Shown piece after piece: positions 16,401 to 17,316 of a stretch of 17,316 bases of DNA (position 1 is its first letter; each line of letters starts with the position of its first letter). Where the stretch lies: NCBI GenBank assembly GCA_050330855.1, contig JBHJNL010000117.1, positions 1 through 17,316 of the forward strand, read 5' to 3'. Origin of the DNA: RCC1774 sp050330855 (GTDB taxonomy: Bacteria > Cyanobacteriota > Cyanobacteriia > Thermosynechococcales > Thermosynechococcaceae). Under the pieces are notes generated by a model. That model searched no databases. It was not told where the DNA came from and saw nothing but the letters and a program-made list of their open reading frames with translations. The translations under genes and the position numbers were made by a program.

Positions 16401-16632
16401 CCATCGCGGAGCCTCTTAACTCTCCGTGCAAAAACGCATCTCGGTATTCTGGCGCACAAAATTTCTCTTTCAGGCTGGGTAAGATTCCAACCAAGCCCTG
16501 ATACAATCCCGGCAAGACATCAGAGGGACCATCGGCTACTTCCTCTAAATCCAGCAACACAACGATGAGCTTTGAGCAGCTAACGCTCCAGTAATTGGGG
16601 CCTCGAAGCGTTTGGGTTTGAAGGATTTTCAT
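13438..16632 (-). CDS. Cyanophycin-synthetase-like protein: intact ATP-grasp, degenerate Mur-ligase domain, long novel C-terminal extension
   Basis: 1064 residues, versus ~870-900 in canonical CphA. CphA polymerises Asp and Arg into cyanophycin: the ATP-grasp domain adds Asp and the Mur-ligase-like domain adds Arg. Residues 1-~160 match the CphA N-terminal domain (MKILQTQTLRGPNYWS start, GHILKHVALELQALADMPVG). Residues ~190-475 are a well-kept ATP-grasp domain: VELACDKERTK, YPIVIKPLDGNQGRGI (256-271), VAERVPAHVVGNGKDTI, VIVEVNAAPGLRMH (445-458). From ~485 the Mur-like part is recognisable but ruined: the P-loop normally GTNGKTTT reads AAAAGRTA (492-499), LETARGGILRSGL reads LETSRSSILRSGL, and the later ADHLG and DYAHNP motifs are absent. 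After ~735 an unrelated tail follows. Loss of Mur function recalls CphA2, a shorter enzyme using beta-Asp-Arg dipeptides, but CphA2 lacks this tail. GGAG (16637-16640) lies 4 nt before ATG 16632. No cyanophycinase gene is adjacent. Confidence 0.9.
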   Translation of the reverse strand: MKILQTQTLRGPNYWSVSCSKLIVVLLDLEEVADGPSDVLPGLYQGLVGILPSLKEKFCAPEYRDAFLHGELRGSAMGHILKHVALELQALADMPVGFGASCETASPGTYQVAVEYQQEEAGCYATRAARRLCQNIIETGTYPEPELRIDLEDLRALRAGAAQGASTEALIQEAENRGIPWKYLETCGLFQFGYGKHQKRVQAALTSHSNVLGVELACDKERTKEILTSMGAPVPLGKVIYAFRDLEDAINDLGGYPIVIKPLDGNQGRGITIDIRSWRQAEFAYGRAKDISDGVIVEHFYRGRDHRILVVNHKVIAVAERVPAHVVGNGKDTISTLVDRENKDVRRGEGHDTSLTKIKLDAATDEMLSRQGFTLNSILQPDQICYLRANANLSTGGTAIDRTEEIHPDTIWLAERASRIIDLDIVGIDVITTDITKPLKEVDGVIVEVNAAPGLRMHMAPSRGLARNVAAPILDMLFPAEAPTQIPVVAVAAAAGRTASPTPLIAHIFNQAYDAVGYTSTKGVYISNYRVKQGDATNAESAELILEDPTVDMAVLETSRSSILRSGLAFPHCDVGVVLEASDQIGSTCTLDHRAKVFSVIPGAVHADGYAVLNADDPRVVAMAERVQGKIAYFSMDPENSVVRSHLQQGGIAAVYDHGYLAIVQQNDAQRIENIANLPLSVRGFAPAALAACLAAYVQGVTIEQIRAALLIYPASEQQPPESTGRFNFNDYDLPSLIQPFLDSQNTAPRAERFREIPPLNGFCFWGTLSAAAPDLEVRDTEGTGCSSPAESEPPAVTAVERAKPQNYLEADFRSVGPNDPTTLWIEFENRLKPQNVLQERISKATTVASMAAAPEDADTERDQSNSGVRTKIATLQSKVAAIEKTLESTRKEIAAFSEAMAHHEVKAWAVDQRDQIRRWAKQQAPAAKRVAQVVGEQAVDKGGTVVAIAFVLFRSAAQLAFELGKDVGAICWEKWGSSTPSANAETLNSDLQEIINVPNPQPEPNSSIKTHDLRDSRSLSSTIGLTTPPSVLPLPADAVGELYADAASSAQALSNASSNSKFS

Positions 16633-16688
16633 AGGTCTCCAGGGATTTTACATGGGCTGATGACGGCCTGAAATCTGGCAAGGCTTTA

Positions 16689-16694
16689 AATATA
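16689..16694 (-). promoter_or_regulatory. Candidate -10 box for the cyanophycin-synthetase-like gene
   Basis: On the minus strand TATATT lies 56 bp upstream of the start codon at 16632, within an AT-rich stretch. The -35 side (TACAAG, 17 nt away) is poor, so an activator may be needed. The candidate rests on the hexamer and its distance only. Confidence 0.3.
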
Positions 16695-16718
16695 AATTGC
16701 GAAGATTAAGTCTTGTAG

Positions 16719-16735
16719 TTCGGTGTGATACCGAA
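16719..16735 (-). promoter_or_regulatory. Inverted repeat upstream of the cyanophycin-synthetase-like gene
   Basis: TTCGGT-GTGAT-ACCGAA is a perfect 6+6 inverted repeat with a 5-nt centre. It lies between the frameshifted upstream gene and the cyanophycin-synthetase-like gene, centred about 45 bp upstream of the start point predicted from the TATATT box. That position suits an activator site. It could instead be a short hairpin ending the upstream transcript, but no T-run follows on the minus strand. Confidence 0.35.
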
Positions 16736-16769
16736 TTGAATTATTCCGTCGCCTTTACTACAGCTTTTG

Positions 16770-17074
16770 CTACCTCCCATCAAGGGGAGTAAATCCCTGT
16801 TGTTGAATGTTCTCGATCAAGGTGTGGGGGTCGAGGAACGGCAGTAAATTATCCAGCCCCCAGCTTTAGAGTCAACGGCTGAAAACCATATTTATCAAAG
16901 GATTTCCTTTCCACCGTCACACCCGTGATCTTGCAATTCCCTACCTCAACGCCTGTCTTTACTGGCTCAAGATTGAATAGTTTTTGTGGATTAAAGTCTG
17001 TCTGTAAGCACACCATTGGTGCCATTTGAGACATCAATAATGCGCCCAAAATGTTGGGTTTTGATGACAGACAT
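16770..17074 (-). pseudogene. Small hypothetical gene broken across three frames
   Basis: Three consecutive minus-strand pieces each read like protein. Piece one starts at ATG 17074 (MSVIKTQHFGRIIDVSNGTN, continuing seven codons to TAA at 16991-16993). Piece two, in the next frame, contains FNPQKLFNLEPVKTGVEVGN and SFDKYGFQPLTLKLG, ending at TAA 16849-16851. Piece three, shifted once more, reads LDNLLPFLDPHTLIENIQQQ then GFTPLDGR and stops at TAG 16770-16772. The second shift falls at a run of five C on the plus strand (16857-16861): removing one base joins LTLKLG directly to LDNLLPF. One further single-base change near 16995-17015 would join piece one to piece two and give a protein of about 100 residues. 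I do not recognise the family. It is either a pseudogene or a sequencing error at the homopolymer. It precedes the cyanophycin-synthetase-like gene on the same strand. Confidence 0.5.
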
Positions 17075-17101
17075 ACCTATATATAGCGGATTTCATAAAT
17101 A

Positions 17102-17316
17102 TCAGGAGCAGTAGCAGCAATGAGTAAACCAGCTTTTGATATCGGTTTGAGACGCTTGAGCAAACGCCGTTTCAATCGCTTCACTTAAGGCTTGATAATG
17201 GGTACCAACTTAAGGCGGGACAGCTTGCCCCGCATGGATTTTAGCTTTTGCCTGATAGAGTAAGCGCTTCAGCCATTTTCGTTAGATAAGACCCACACTA
17301 AAGTGTCCCGCTTTAA
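17102..17316 (-). pseudogene. Decayed C-terminal part of a probable IS630-family transposase
   Basis: On the minus strand one frame reads RKWLKRLLYQAKAKIHAGQA, VPP, stop (TAA, 17210-17212), then VGTHYQALSEAIETAFAQAS, QTDIKSWFTHCCYCS and TGA at 17102-17104. A CAA-to-TAA change would explain the internal stop, as VPPQ is the natural reading. The ending, an AI..AF helix followed by D...WF.HC.Y, matches the C-terminus of IS630-type transposases (typically WF..CGY), and the Lys/Arg-rich helix fits the segment after the last catalytic acid. Upstream of RKW the frame has another stop and is corrupt. No catalytic DDE residues are in the window. The family call is by motif memory; the pseudogene nature is clear from the stops. 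Confidence 0.5.
17210..17316. repeat. Imperfect 13-bp inverted repeat at the right edge
   Basis: TTAAGGCGGGACA (17210-17222) and the reverse complement of 17304-17316 (TTAAAGCGGGACA) match at 12 of 13 positions in inverted orientation. The left copy contains the internal stop of the transposase remnant. The outer copy also forms a local TAAAG...CTTTA stem (17299-17315). They may be ends of a small inserted element or chance within a decayed IS; the window ends before this can be settled. Confidence 0.4.

Noticed and set aside
1..17316. CRISPR arrays, tRNA or rRNA genes
   Set aside because: No regularly spaced direct repeats, no cloverleaf-like segment and no rRNA-like sequence were seen on either strand.

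Overview
The window is cyanobacterial chromosome or large-replicon sequence. The octamer GCGATCGC (HIP1, a cyanobacterial signature) occurs at least 11 times in 17.3 kb, where about 0.3 would be expected by chance. The gene families agree: a DUF1400 protein, a Uma2/DUF820 protein, a cyanophycin-synthetase homologue, and a zeta-toxin-like gene with a small partner. The genus cannot be decided from the sequence.

Left part (1-1896): a possible truncated gene start on the minus strand at the edge, a secreted stand-alone DUF1400 protein (+), and a membrane-anchored DUF6544-type protein (-). The latter lies downstream of treS in the same direction.

Central part (1897-12600): a trehalose / alpha-glucan block. 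It holds a TreS-maltokinase fusion (-), a divergent MalQ amylomaltase (+), and a treZ-treY pair (-) separated by 37 bp. TreY and TreZ make trehalose from the reducing end of malto-oligosaccharides. TreS interconverts maltose and trehalose. MalQ redistributes the maltose and short glucans between chains. Together they connect glycogen breakdown products with trehalose, a compatible solute and desiccation protectant. No GlgE, GlgX/TreX or trehalase is present in the window. A toxin-like ATPase and a 59-residue partner sit between malQ and treY and interrupt the block.

Right part (12601-17316): a possible gene remnant, a Uma2-family gene (+), and a large cyanophycin-synthetase-like gene (-) that overlaps the Uma2 3' end by 43 bp. 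A small frameshifted gene and the decayed C-terminal end of a probable IS630-family transposase follow, running into the right edge.

Three otherwise intact proteins have lost key catalytic motifs. The maltokinase half of TreS-Mak has HSHYALEE where the family has HGD(L/Y)HLGQ. The cyanophycin-synthetase homologue keeps its ATP-grasp domain but has a ruined Mur-ligase P-loop and a new ~330-residue C-terminal extension. The zeta-like protein has Glu in place of the last Walker A glycine. These are the main leads. All homology statements come from reading motifs by eye; no searches were run.
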